Shown here piece by piece: positions 11,380-22,065 of a DNA stretch of 64,000 bases. The DNA lies in NCBI GenBank assembly GCA_025266875.1, contig JALLLT010000017.1, forward strand, positions 558,001 through 622,000, given 5' to 3'. A program made the position numbers and the translations under genes. The DNA comes from Fennellomyces sp. T-0311. Taxonomy: Eukaryota; Mucoromycota; Mucoromycetes; Mucorales; Lichtheimiaceae. Below the pieces are notes generated by a model, which worked only from the letters and a program-made list of their open reading frames with translations, had not been told where the DNA came from and ran no database searches. Within the stretch, counting starts at the first letter, position 1. Each line of letters begins with the position of its first letter.

Positions 11380-12627
11380 TTACTGCGGGCGATAATAAAG
11401 TACAACGTTTTTGCCTTCAAAGCCCAAGTACGACTTTTGTATCCTGCTATCCTTTTCTGACAGGTATTGTATGAATTCTTCCGTCGTTACCACCTGACCC
11501 CCATTCGCTAGCCGTCGTTCGCGATTCTCGTGTCCAAACACGCAACAAGGGATCACTGCGAAGGGCTTGTTCGACTTTAGAGCCACATCTACAATTGGCT
11601 CGGTAGCTTGGTCCGCATGCATGCCCACTATGAGCCCTGTTTTCGCCATCAGATCGGCATGTTCGACGAGAAACGCATCATCAAGCAGTGTGCCAATGTA
11701 GGTGGGCTCTGTCTCATATGGCCATTTTTCTATCATAGGCTCGTTGCTGTATGGATCCTCGTTTCGTACCATGCGACACGTCAGTCGTCTAAGTCGGACA
11801 TACCAATGATTAGGTCTCTTCCGGATTTCTGGCTCGACGACCGTGGTAGGTATATCGAATGCATGGCTCAAGAACATTGACACATCGCCCTTGCCGCCCG
11901 CCACATCCAACACACCCATGCCGCCCTTTAGGATATCTCCAAATGTCTCGTGAATCCATTGTGCGAAAACCATAGCGCGCATTGCGTGCGACTTCTTTGA
12001 CGTGTGTGGGTCCTCTGGGTCATGGGTGGTGACTTTTCGAATCGTTAATCTCTGCATCCACTTTTTAGTAACCGGATTCCATACGCTTTCAATCAAACCT
12101 ACTTCATCTATCCACTCTTTCCGTGCCTGTTCGTACTCCTCTTCGCTTGGATGGATATACGGGCAGTTTGGCAGACGGACACATTCTCGTTGGTTGATCC
12201 AGAACTTGCAGTACATCTGGGACTTTTGTTTCTGTGACCCGTCTTGTCGAGTCACTGTCTCCTTGGGTCCTTTGCTGCCGAGTGGTGGATCGGAAACGAA
12301 CGTCTTTGGATCGTTGTACAGCTCAATCATTACCAACGGCTCATTCGACTGCCATACTTTGTAGCTGCAGCTTTCCTTGGGATTCGTCGGTAAACCGACA
12401 GTGGCCCGCACAATGCTGCCTGGTCGAGCTGATCGATAAATGTCCTGGACATTTTCTCGGGTCATGGATCCGTCGTCGCTACGGAACAAGATCTGTTCTT
12501 TGCTATTGGTTTCGGACACTAGGACATCAATGAAAAATAGATCTTTGCCTAGTTTGCGGCGATGTCGGATCTGGCCCTGTATCGTGTTTGTCAGAACAAG
12601 TGGACGAGGAAACCTGTCGTTTGACAT
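11380..12627 (-). CDS. OB-fold, CCCH zinc finger and SAM-methyltransferase protein of unknown substrate
   Basis: One uninterrupted exon encodes 415 residues from the ATG at 12627; upstream in-frame codons are only TTG. Residues about 12-105 look like an OB-fold of the tRNA-anticodon-binding type (GQIRHRRKLGKDLFFIDVLV). A CCCH finger follows with Cys140, Cys149, Cys155 and His159 (C-x8-C-x5-C-x3-H). The SAM-binding loop is GVLDVAGGKGDVSMFL at about 238-253, with HADQAT at 337-342 and IPCC at 359-362. The last two features recall the Trm13/METTL25 group of methyltransferases. The domain set suggests RNA, perhaps tRNA, as substrate, but this is inference and I do not know a characterised orthologue. 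The gene is intron-free in an intron-rich neighbourhood. It shares a 143-base divergent promoter with ERG28. Confidence 0.85.
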   Translation of the reverse strand: MSNDRFPRPLVLTNTIQGQIRHRRKLGKDLFFIDVLVSETNSKEQILFRSDDGSMTRENVQDIYRSARPGSIVRATVGLPTNPKESCSYKVWQSNEPLVMIELYNDPKTFVSDPPLGSKGPKETVTRQDGSQKQKSQMYCKFWINQRECVRLPNCPYIHPSEEEYEQARKEWIDEVGLIESVWNPVTKKWMQRLTIRKVTTHDPEDPHTSKKSHAMRAMVFAQWIHETFGDILKGGMGVLDVAGGKGDVSMFLSHAFDIPTTVVEPEIRKRPNHWYVRLRRLTCRMVRNEDPYSNEPMIEKWPYETEPTYIGTLLDDAFLVEHADLMAKTGLIVGMHADQATEPIVDVALKSNKPFAVIPCCVFGHENRERRLANGGQVVTTEEFIQYLSEKDSRIQKSYLGFEGKNVVLYYRPQ

Positions 12628-12770
12628 TTTTTTGTTGCTGGCAACAAAATCTGAAGGCAGCAAACGATAATGGATTCGGTTTTTTCATTTAACCGTAACT
12701 CAGGGCAACATAATTGGATACCGTGGTTTAGAGTTTACCTTTCAAACTCTTTCCTTTGATTCTTCATAGC
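12628..12770. promoter_or_regulatory. Very short bidirectional promoter, methyltransferase / ERG28
   Basis: Only 143 bases separate the two outward-facing start codons, so both promoters and both leaders must fit here. A T-rich run lies near 12680-12690 and a CT-rich stretch precedes the ERG28 start. No clear TATA box is seen. Confidence 0.55.
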
Positions 12771-13356
12771 ATGGACTCCATGATGGCCATTGGTACCGAC
12801 TTGTTTTCAGCACTTCCCGAGGGTTACCTTCCGAAATGGTTCTTGTTTACATCTGCCCTGGGCATCTTTAACTCCATTCAGAACTTTTGCACTGATAGCT
12901 TGACCAAGCGCGTCTATGCAGGCAAGCCTGATGAAGGTTAGCAATGAACTAAAGAAAGGTGGGCCCGCAACTAACACTGTGCGTATTCCAGTTACTCCTC
13001 TGAGCGCCCGCTTTTTTGCCACCTGGACCTGGTCTGTAAGCATGATCCGTATCTATGCTGCTTTCCACCTCGAGCACAAGTTGTAAGTGTGAACCTTTGC
13101 AAAAGTATTACCCTATTCATCCATTCGGACTAGCATGTATGAACTCGGTATCTGGACATATGTTATTGCTTTAACCCACTATGGTGCGGAACTATTCGTG
13201 TTCAAAGGATGCAAACTCAATGGTCCCTTCATGTCGCCGTTATGCGTTGCCAGTAAGTGCTTTATCTGATTTCTTTTTTCTTGTATTAAATTTTAGTTTA
13301 TAGCTACGTCGCTTATTTGGATGGCCAGTCAGTACGACTACTATGTAAAATACTAA
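12771..13356 (+). CDS. ERG28: Ergosterol biosynthesis scaffold protein Erg28
   Basis: Exons 12771-12936, 12992-13082, 13134-13252 and 13304-13356 give 142 residues, the usual family size. Erg28 is an ER membrane protein that tethers the C-4 demethylation enzymes (Erg25, Erg26, Erg27) to each other and to Erg6. Diagnostic blocks are LPKWFLFTSALGIFNSIQN, VTPLSARFFATWTW, a central MYELGIWTYVIALTHYGAE segment and the C-terminal VATTSLIWMASQYDYY. Four hydrophobic segments fit its membrane topology. The final exon is only 53 bases; its acceptor was chosen because it restores VATTSL, while an AG eight bases upstream would break the frame. Confidence 0.96.
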
Positions 13357-14474
13357 TTACCTATGTTCTATTTTGCAATGAATGGTATTTAATCCAACAG
13401 TAGTGGGAGCATAGCCGGTTGTATGCAGCAGAAGGTTTTTTGTTAGATGTGTTTTCTTTTACTGCATCGTTATATCCATCAATGTTGACATACCGAAGAT
13501 GCCTCGAAAAGCCAAATGAGGTGTTGTAACGAACTACCGAATTAGTGAATTAGCTCGCTATTGAATATCTTGAAACATAATGAAAAGGCTCTTTCAGTTG
13601 AGCATCACAAGGTAGATAATGTATTCATATATAGCAGCGAGAGTTTATTGCCTGTTCAACAGTTCTGATCTTAATATAGAACTTATTATGGCATCTACAA
13701 CAATAGTTCTGTTATATATATATAGTATTATTTTGCTAACTATATAGCAAGGGTAATACGGCCGTTAATATAGTATACCTTGAGAGCTAGCGCATTCGAA
13801 CAGCAATCTGGCATTCGTAACATTCATTTAAGATAATAATTTAAATAATGGAATGAAAGTAAATTAGATATCTTATTTACACTTAAAAAACAATTTTATA
13901 AAAAATGTAATATTATTCCACTATCAGTAGAAGAAAGTGAAGTTACTGCACATTTGTAATATTTGATAAAGGTAAAGGCAGATAAGTGACGAAAATCAAG
14001 TAATAACTAATATAGTTCATATGCTGAATTATCACTTTAAATAATAAAGATTTATTCACAAAGGGTTAGATTGCTTATATAGTTGTAATGTATATAAACC
14101 ACTATAGTAACTAGGATTATATGCATTTTACTAAGATATGCAAAAGTTGTTATAAAGAACACATATCAAGAACAGAAATGTGCTTGTAAATTGGAAAATT
14201 AATGTAATTTCTTATCAATAAATAAATAAGAGTAAGTAATGCATAAGCTATAAATATATTATATATAGCATAATCTATTTATGAATACTGATTATTTAAT
14301 AGCATTAATTTAACAAAAGTAATGGTTACTTTACATGTATTGGCTATATAAGTAGCTGTGCATACTTCTACTGGAAAATGTGTATTCAAACCTTAAAATT
14401 GGGTAGTATTACGTAATTTTAAGGTTTACCGTTGCCTTTTTGTACACTTCTTTAACTTTAATTACCATCAATCG
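13357..14474. other. AT-rich intergenic region
   Basis: Over a kilobase of strongly AT-rich DNA, especially 13660-14400, with stops in every frame and many short A/T repeats. No coding region or RNA gene is visible before the tRNA. The first 200 bases are probably the ERG28 3' UTR. Confidence 0.5.
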
Positions 14475-14547
14475 GGGCATGTGGCCAAATGGATAAGGCG
14501 CCTGACTACGAATCAGGAGATCGAAGGTTCGACCCCTTCCTTGCTCA
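14475..14547 (+). tRNA. tRNA-Arg (anticodon ACG)
   Basis: A 73-base cloverleaf without intron. The D stem is GCC/GGC, the anticodon stem CCTGA/TCAGG carries the loop CTACGAA with anticodon ACG, and the T arm is GAAGG-TTCGACC-CCTTC. The acceptor stem GGGCATG/CTTGCTC has a T-T mismatch at pair 6-67 and a G-T pair at 2-71. A run of six T begins about 27 bases downstream and could stop RNA polymerase III. The mismatch could mean a decaying copy, so function is likely but not certain. Confidence 0.85.
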
Positions 14548-16978
14548 CAAACATCGGCCGGTTCAGTCGGCTTCATTTTTTGTTTTCGCCGCCTCAATCG
14601 TAGTTTTCTTAATCGCGCCGCGTATTCCGCAAGTAAAAACACGAGTATTTTTTTTATAATCACAGGTTTGTATGTATATTAGCAGGCAATAGTAGCAAAA
14701 ATTCGCTGAAACAAGAGCTATAAGAGCTTATTTTTTTGTCCAGATGCAGTAAAATGTAGCGTTGAAATCTAAAAGTATGTTACCACGACTGCCGGGTTTA
14801 AATGTGAAAAGGAGACGGATCTACTGAATAAAGGAAAGGTGAGTACCCTGGTGGAAGTATCCATATCGTTGTACGATAAAGGAATTACTTGAGTGTAAAG
14901 AATATTACAAGAATAGCACAACCCGGTCTCTATACTACTTGATGTACCTCTATGTGCAGTGGTGTTGGGATATCTTGTCCTTATTCGTATTGCTCTTGAA
15001 TACGACGGAGATTCAGCTCTACCACAATAACAGTAACGTCAATGTATTTTGTCAAGCACCGGGTTGGAGGCGTTGCTTACTCCTGAATTTACCTCTAGAC
15101 GCTCAAGAACAACGATATAAATCTTACGATATAGAGCTTTCTTTGTTCTGAAGCATCCGAGGCGCACAATTGTTGTCAATAGGGCAATTATGTAATAAGT
15201 TTGTGTTTCTCTAAAGCCTGAATAAAGTATGCTAACTTGTCGTAGAGCAATAAAAGCAATGGTTGTACCGACTCGATAAGGTCCGTCTGTCGCGGGCATT
15301 CAAAGGATGTTAGCATACACACGGCGAGCACTTCTTAAAATGACAATATTTCTGAACACCATATCTAAGAATTGCGACATATCTTTTTTCGCAAGATATT
15401 ACGACTAGAGTGAATAAATATAGTTCAGAAGTTATTATTTATTTCTGAGGGTTATCAGACTGTTACTGTAGGTAATAGGCCAGTGAATAGATCTATGCTT
15501 CAAGGAGCGTGTAATTGTGTATCAAACATGGAATTGAAAAGTCGCCAAGTATCATCTTAATACTAGATGAATAACTACAAATTAACTTATTATGCATTGC
15601 AGCGGTCATCACGGATGACCAAGATAGTGCTTACCCCAGGAGTATGGAGAAATCAAGAAGGATAAAGTTGTGAATGGAGTTTGGCAATCAACAAAACTAT
15701 CACTCCAGATCTCTCAAATGGGAAACCTTTGTTCGCGTCAATGCGGGGTAGGGTAATCTGGTCCGGGTCCGGATCCTTGGAGATCTCTAAGCTTCACAGC
15801 AGGTAAGAAAAAAACACGCTTATATTTTTCTAAGTTATGTGAACAATAGCCAATCTTCGCTGCGCTGTCGGCGACTACGCCCTGGAAAAAGGTGGTTTAG
15901 TGGTCGATTGGTACAGTCCATGGTCCGAGCTGTCGTCTATTGCTATATGACAGAAGTAACCGTACTATACGTTCAGGTTTATCTCAATTAGCTAATGGTA
16001 CAAATAATTCCGCATAACCCCCCTCTCAATACTCAAATTATCGATCAACTGACGAAGGATACAAACCAATTCATCGAGTAATTAATGAAAAACGTCATTT
16101 AAAATATTATCAGGGACAAGCAGATCTTCCAAGCGACGGAAGCTGTCTTGTGGAACAAAAAAAGTTATTACTAAATGGTTGAAATCGTATAAAAATTGGC
16201 GGAGGATTCTGTGTCCCTACAAACAACGAAATTTATAGCAATGTTGCTATATTTCAGCACCAGGATATCCTCCTTTTTATTACTGTTGAAAGTTGAAGCA
16301 TCGGAATGGGATGCCGTTTAATGTTGGAAAATAGCGGCTACATAATGGTGATTTGGCTTGGCACTAACAGATTTGTAGCATATTTTCACGTGGCATCTGG
16401 GCCGCGACATGAACCGGGAGAGTTACCATGTAAAGGATAGCAGCGCTCTCAGACTATGACAGAGATGCAAGCGAGTCGCACGTACAGAAGGCGGTATATA
16501 CGTAGGCACGCCGTTACAGTTGATAATTCTTGCATTTCTGAGAGCCATACCATGCGATCGGCCATTCCTCGAGTATTATGAAGGAAATGTAACAAAATAT
16601 GGAAAAGGTTTCGTCTACAGACTTACCGCCCAGGATGTGTTCAGGGTCACAAAATTCTCACGGAAAGGGTTCAACAAATGGAGACTGAGCAACCACATCT
16701 TTTGGTGTCAAATCCTGTTAATAAGCAGGAAGAAACACGAGAGGAGCATGATTTGGTCAGGGACACATTAGAAGGCGCAATTGCCAGCAACGGACAATTG
16801 AATGAAAACGAACAGCTTGCAGAATACAACAATCAAATTATGCCCAGCTCAATGGGTACTGAAAGGTCTACTATACCAGCGCGATCAAACAAAGAAACAC
16901 GCACCAAGGAAGTCGACCGATGATGCCTACAAGCGAAAGTTCCTGACTCCCGCACGAGAGGAGCTCTCTTTCGTTATT
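14548..16978. other. Intergenic region with eroded coding-like segments
   Basis: No intact gene is visible. Between 16520 and 17134 all three plus frames hold medium-length open stretches; one (16678-16923) encodes a strongly charged, Glu/Asn/Arg-rich segment without Cys or hydrophobic blocks, and its frame remains open upstream to about 16620. The stretches cannot be joined into a product I recognise. The rest, 14560-16500, is AT-rich with frequent stops. Confidence 0.35.
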
Positions 16979-17588
16979 TCATCTAGTCATCGTGGCATAG
17001 GACAGCCCAGTTTTTTGAGCGTCCAAATAGGATTCACTATTACACTTAGGACTAATAACGATAGAACGGAAATAACTGAGAATGTTGCACAGGATATCGT
17101 ACGGATTATGAGTGATAAAGTCTACACGTCGTGATAGCCTCTCTGTCGCCAGGTCCTTTTGTTGCTTGAGTAGCATGTGGACAGCTTTGCTGCGTGCGTC
17201 GGTATCTGGTTTAAGAATGTCAATGCTTTTGTGCTGCTTTCCTTGGATTGCGTATAGGCTGGCCGTACGAAGGTACCCACTTGAGCTCATAGGAGTGATT
17301 TTGATTAGTAAAAGGGCGTCTTCACTCACGTCCATAGTATTGGCCGTTTTTTCGTATGCGAGTGCGCGAAGGTAAGCGACCACGGCTGTTAGTGCATGTA
17401 GTTTACTGATCATGCTGACGATTGTGCGATTGTCGCGGTATACTGCTCTGTGTGTTATAATGTATTCCAAGCCTCGCGTTTGACAAGGGCCAATAACGGT
17501 CTACAAATTCAGATAATACTTGCGTCTGCGACGAGGCATCCATTGAGGCTAACTTACAAAAAGAGATTGACTTTTGTTTGGCTGGCAT
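16979..17588 (-). pseudogene. Truncated F-box / TPR-type protein gene remnant
   Basis: The start at 17588 reads MPAKQKSISF, followed by a gtaagt donor. A second frame over about 17515-16979 encodes TPR-like helices (SSGYLRTASLYAIQGKQHKS) followed by an F-box start, RRVDFITHNPYDILCNILSY. This order, TPR-like repeats and then an F-box, matches a family I recall as abundant in Mucoromycota. F-box proteins recruit substrates to SCF ubiquitin ligases. Here the F-box is cut after its first half, the leucine-rich C-terminal region is missing, and the plausible splice of exon 1 to exon 2 does not keep frame. I therefore read it as a broken or partial copy; an unusual splice form is the alternative. 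Confidence 0.5.
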
Positions 17589-18014
17589 TGTTATGTGGAT
17601 TGAATGGATGAAAAAGCCTGAATGATCCTGTGTCACGTCAAGGCCAACTGCATTATGATCATGGTCCGTTGGCCCCGTATAATTATGTTACAATGTCTTG
17701 GTATCAGCGAAAAACTTAACATGATATCTGTATCAGTTGGAGCGATCTGCTTAAGCTAAAATACACCGATATTCGTGCAACAGCTGCGCATGAATTGCCT
17801 TTGGTTTCAGGGTGAATTCTATTATCTCTGCACTGCATGTAGTAGGTTATACATTGATTATAGAGCAAACGCAATTCATTACCACGTGGACAACGTATCT
17901 TGTATGTTGCCAAGTTTAGTCTAGTTCAGTTAGTGTATATGTTGTCACTGCTCGGATAGCATATATTTTGTTGAAAGACAGAAATTTACGCAAGGGACTC
18001 TCTTTGTACACAAA
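17589..18014. other. Intergenic region upstream of NDUFAF3
   Basis: These 426 bases lie between the F-box remnant (minus) and the NDUFAF3-like gene (plus). They presumably contain the NDUFAF3 promoter. No TATA box, RNA gene or credible open frame is seen. Confidence 0.4.
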
Positions 18015-18682
18015 ATGGCTCTGCGACGGATAGTGTGCGCAACAGTTGGTCGACGACTCTTTACCACCACCACAATCCGCTACAACAAACAGCAGCCTTT
18101 CGATTTTCCTACGGAAACAGCACCTGAGGATGATTTCTCCCAACAGTCTATGATTAACAAGTTCAAAAACATGTTTGATCGCGGACCGAACGTCGGCGTC
18201 GAAGTGATTACCAAGGATGGCTTTGTCTTGTCCAACAATGTACAGATCCAGGATCCTTTGGTACTTTTGAACGGTTCGGCATTTTTATGGCGAGTGCCAC
18301 AAGATGCATTGGCATACGACCGAAAGGAACCGCTCGATCTTGACGCGTTTAAAATATTCGAAGTAGCAGCGCCCAAGCCAGGTATGCATCCTTGATAACA
18401 AAAAGCTTCAAGTTACTCATTCCTGGTTGCAGAGTTGATTCTGTTCGGCACGGGCAAGGATTTCTCCCCTTTGCCTCAGCATATTCGACAGTACTTTTAC
18501 AAGCTCGGTATCCAGGTGGATCAGATGAACACGGTAAGTTGCTCGGCAACTGTCTATGGCAACGCAATGGACTCATGTGGTTTGTGATGTAGAAAAATGC
18601 TGCAGCGACGTACAATGTGCTTGCAGAAGAAGGCAGACGAGTTGCAGCTGCGCTGCTTCCCAGCATCCAATCCAGACAATAA
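18015..18682 (+). CDS. NDUFAF3: Mitochondrial complex I assembly factor NDUFAF3-like (Mth938 domain)
   Basis: Exons 18015-18381, 18433-18533 and 18593-18682 give 185 residues, the family size. The N-terminus MALRRIVCATVGRRLFTTT is basic and hydroxylated, typical of a mitochondrial presequence. The Mth938-like core includes GVEVITKDGFVLSNNVQI, GSAFLWRV, PKPELILFGTGKD (across intron 1) and QMNTKNAAATYNVLAEEGRR (across intron 2). NDUFAF3 works with NDUFAF4 in early assembly of the Q module of respiratory complex I. Its presence implies that this fungus has complex I, unlike Saccharomyces. It converges with GID4, with 112 bases between stop codons. Confidence 0.95.
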
Positions 18683-18794
18683 TAAAAAAAACCCGTGCTG
18701 AATGATAAAGGTATATTTGTTGCCATTGGAACAAAGTAGAGAAAGAAATATGTACAGACGAAAAGAAAGAGAGAATGGGGGCGAGACTTGCACA

Positions 18795-19891
18795 TCAGCG
18801 AATCTCAAAGTTGCCAAACGAACGTTGCTCCACGTGCTTCAAGGAGAGTTCCTGGAACCTGGTGATGCTTTCAATGTTATATACACTATGAAAATCAACA
18901 CAACACACTTCATCACCCCACGTTTATGCCCGGCCCAAGACTTACCATTCGGTGTGGTGCAGGAAGAAGTAATAGCCCTTGATCTCGTTGGTGGACCGCT
19001 GGTAACAAATGTAGTAGAAGCCCGCAAAGCTCGCGCCGTCAATGTTGCTGACTCGGTGATCCGGCACCAAAAAATGCTCCTTCCAACGCATATAAATAAA
19101 GTCTTCTTCGTAGGGGTCGTAGACGAACTCATCGTTGTTGAATATCTCAATGTAGGGCTGGAATGATGGGAAGCGTTTCTGCAAACAAAACGTCAGTATG
19201 GAAGCGCGCCAGACCAAAAATAGTAATGACCAACCCAGTGCGATACGTCAATGCTTTGCTGGGCTTGCCATTTCCGCGTGAGAAACGAATACTTTGGGCC
19301 AATTATCTCGGCCTGAAAAAACGTCTAAGGGATACTTTTTTTAATGCTCTGTGCGTGGCTTTACGAAAGAAACTCACGGTGAGTTCCGGGAATTCGGTAG
19401 TTAGCCCCTTAATATTGAGATATCCGCTCAAAGTGCTTTCCTTTAGATCCACGTGCTGCATTGATAGCGACCATTAAGCCTCTCTTTCCTCTTTATCTCT
19501 CTCTCTTTTTCGCTCCTACCTGTATATCCACAGACACATCATAGCTCGCTGACCCGCAACGCTGCATCCCCGTGAACTTTGACCCAGGGTACAAGGCCCC
19601 CAGTCGCGAGTTCGGCAGTCTCTCGTTTGAAATGTCCACCCACGCCTCTCCCTCCTTGCGGCAATTCAGCAATGTGTTACCCGGCGAGCGTAATAGTCGC
19701 TCGATTCGGGTCTGGCTAGGCTCCTTGCCTGTCCTCGACCGCTTCTTATGCGATGGCCACCGGCGGCTGTCACAGTGACAATCACTGGCGCCGCAATCAG
19801 CACAGACCAAGGGTGGCTTGTAAGTGGAATCATGCAGGTCGGCAGAATCGGGTCTCTGGCGAGATGAAGTATTGGCAGATGGAATCGGCAT
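18795..19891 (-). CDS. GID4: GID/CTLH E3 ligase substrate receptor Gid4 (Vid24)
   Basis: Exons are 19891-19520, 19455-19378, 19312-19235, 19178-18946 and 18858-18795, giving 274 residues. Gid4 is the receptor of the GID/CTLH ubiquitin ligase that recognises N-terminal proline degrons, for example on gluconeogenic enzymes after glucose return. The beta-barrel begins after a variable, Cys/Ser-rich N-terminus (about 1-95). Diagnostic segments are HVDLKESTLSGYLNIKGLT, KRFPSFQPYIEIFNNDEF, DFIYMRWKEHFLVPDH and GYYFFLHHTEWFQELSLKHV. The start at 19891 (MPIPSANTSSR) is the first ATG in frame; upstream only a GTG is available. The gene is convergent with NDUFAF3 and lies head-to-tail with the NRAMP gene, 234 bases from its stop. 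Confidence 0.96.
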
Positions 19892-20125
19892 GCTGTTTTT
19901 GATTCTTCGGTGATTGGGTAGATTCTTCGGGAAAGAGAAGAGATCTGGTGAGAGCTCCACAAAGGACGATGGCCCAACCCCCCAGCGTTTTTAAAGGCCG
20001 CGCATTATGCAATTGGATGATGAGAAAAGAAAAAACTTTTTTAATCCATGGAAGAAACAGTGCAAGTGTAGAGTGGGGTAAACAAAAAGGCGGTATGGAG
20101 TATGTACATCTTGGATATGCGGGTG

Positions 20126-22065
20126 TTAGTTGCCCATTGCCGTGGACACCACCAGATAGCAGTTGAGCCCGATGAGCAGCAGCGAAATGAGACACGCGAT
20201 GATTTTGGTGATCCATCCATTATCGTACACAAGCGGCTCAGGCCACTCGGTGAGCACAATGGGGCTGGCCGTGGCAATCGACGAAGACGTGTCCGGCTTG
20301 ATCGTCGAGCTGTCACTCTTTTCTTTTGTGGAGCCAGGAAAGAGCTTTTGTCTTGTCGGCTGCCACCACTGGACCCACCATTCTGGTTGCCACGATGGAA
20401 CACGCGGAAACAATCGATCAAGCCACGATACTGTCACGCTGGTGCGATCGACAGCCATATTGCTCTCATCGACCACCAGCTCCACCTTCATGACCTTTTT
20501 CCAGGAGGTGAAGACCACCAAGGGCACTACCGCGAAGGGTAGCTGGATGCTGAGAGCAACCTGGCTACCCACAAGAAGCTGACTGAGACCTGATCTGCCT
20601 GCAATGCAAGCTGCAACAAGTGCTGGGACAATGGCCACCAGACGAGTCACAATGCGTCGTACCCAGGGTCGTGTGCTCATGCCCAGGAATCCTGCCATAA
20701 CAACTTGACCTGCCAAAGTAGCTGTAATCGTCGACGATTGACCTGCGCACAGCAGCGCCAACGCAAAAATAACACCGGCCGCAGGACTCAAGTACCGTGA
20801 CAACAGTTCGTGGGCGCTGAACAAGTCGCTGACTTCCTGTTGCTGGCCGGCTGGTGCATAGTAAAAGTTGGCGCCTGCGACGACGAGAATAGCCGAGTTG
20901 ACGTAGAATGCAAATAGAAGTGCTACGACCAGATCCACAAAGTTGTAAAGAAAGCTGTCTTTGAGCGAAGATTTCAGATAGTTGCGCAATTTTTCGGTGT
21001 CCATCTGTTTTTTCTCGGCCTCCATGGAGCTCCTCTCGCTGTCCATAGAGTTCTTCTTGTTGCCCAGGGAGACCTTTTCGTTTTCCAAGGAGCTGCGCTG
21101 TTCGCTCTGCTCGGGCTTATTTGACATGACAAATTTTCTGGGAACGGATCCAAGCAGCCAGTGCGTATTGGCCTCGTCTCCGCTTTCGGCCCGAGGACGC
21201 TTGGATCTCCATTCACGGGTCCGTGCTTGAACAATGAAACCATGAAGATACAGATTATGCGGCATCACTATGCAAGCAAATGGCTTAGCGACAGTTTGGT
21301 GGACAACAAACAATAATTTTACCTGTAGCACCGATGATACCGATGGAGACATAGAGACTTGCCGTATCAGTAAAGATCTCCTTGGTGGGTTCGTAGCCTT
21401 TAACCACATCGATCGCGTTGATGTCCGAATAGGCTAAAATGATACTGAGGCAGATGCCAACGGCGAGCACAAGCAGCATAACGAATGACTCAAAGAGACG
21501 AATGACTCGCATGGATGCCGTTTCGGTTTGGCTTTCAGGGTCGGTATGGTCTTCATTGTAGAATAGGAGGATGATGAACACATCTGCTGCTGTGATCGCG
21601 ACACCTGCAGGGAGAGGGAGTTGCGGTATGAGCAAGTTGAGAGCAATGGCACTACCGATGACTTCGGCCATATCAGTTGCAATGATGGCAAGTTCAGCAA
21701 GTACATAGAGAAACAAATTAAGGTATTTTGGCAAAAAGCGGCGCGAAGCACTCGCCAAGTCAAAGCCCGACACGACGCCCAAACGGATCGTCAAGTTTTG
21801 CAAAAATACGGCAATAACGTTCGACAGTAAAATGATGAACAACAAGCGGTAGCCAAATTGTGATCCACCCTCCATGTCGGTTGCCCAGTTACCAGGGTCC
21901 AAGCTAATGAGCACATTTTATTCATATAAGCTACACCATCCCTTTCACTCGCTGAAACCACAATACAAAAACTTACTATCCCACGGCAATCATGAAGCCG
22001 GGGCCGATGAACCTGGACAGCTTACGAAAAAACCGTACTATCCGTGCCAGCGCATACGCGATCAT
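20126..22065 (-). CDS. NRAMP-family divalent metal ion transporter
   Basis: Exons 22065-21977, 21903-21323 and 21267-20126 give 603 residues. NRAMP proteins move Mn2+, Fe2+ and related ions with protons. The DPGNW metal-binding motif sits at about residues 32-36, reached across intron 1. The second signature, VMPHNLYLHG, spans intron 2 at about 224-233. About ten hydrophobic segments follow the family pattern, including GQSSTITATLAGQVVMAGF. Between the MPH helix and the next membrane block is a long charged loop (about 235-325) that contains five tandem heptads. Another hydrophilic stretch of roughly 100 residues lies before the last membrane segment near the C-terminus. Whether it sits in the plasma membrane, vacuole or endosome cannot be told from sequence. 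Confidence 0.95.
20990..21094 (-). repeat. Five tandem heptads inside the NRAMP loop
   Basis: Codons for residues 282-316 form five seven-residue units: SSLENEK, VSLGNKK, NSMDSER, SSMEAEK, KQMDTEK. Positions 3 (Leu or Met) and 7 (Lys or Arg) are invariant in class, and position 2 is Ser in four of five. The strict period with one hydrophobic residue per turn-pair suggests an amphipathic or solvent-exposed helix. The DNA has clearly diverged between units, so the repeat is not a young microsatellite. Confidence 0.85.

Noticed and set aside
14409..14663. Minus-strand open frame of 84 codons with GRGRTFDLLIRSQAPYPFG
   Set aside because: It is the antisense reading of the tRNA-Arg gene, a common false protein call.
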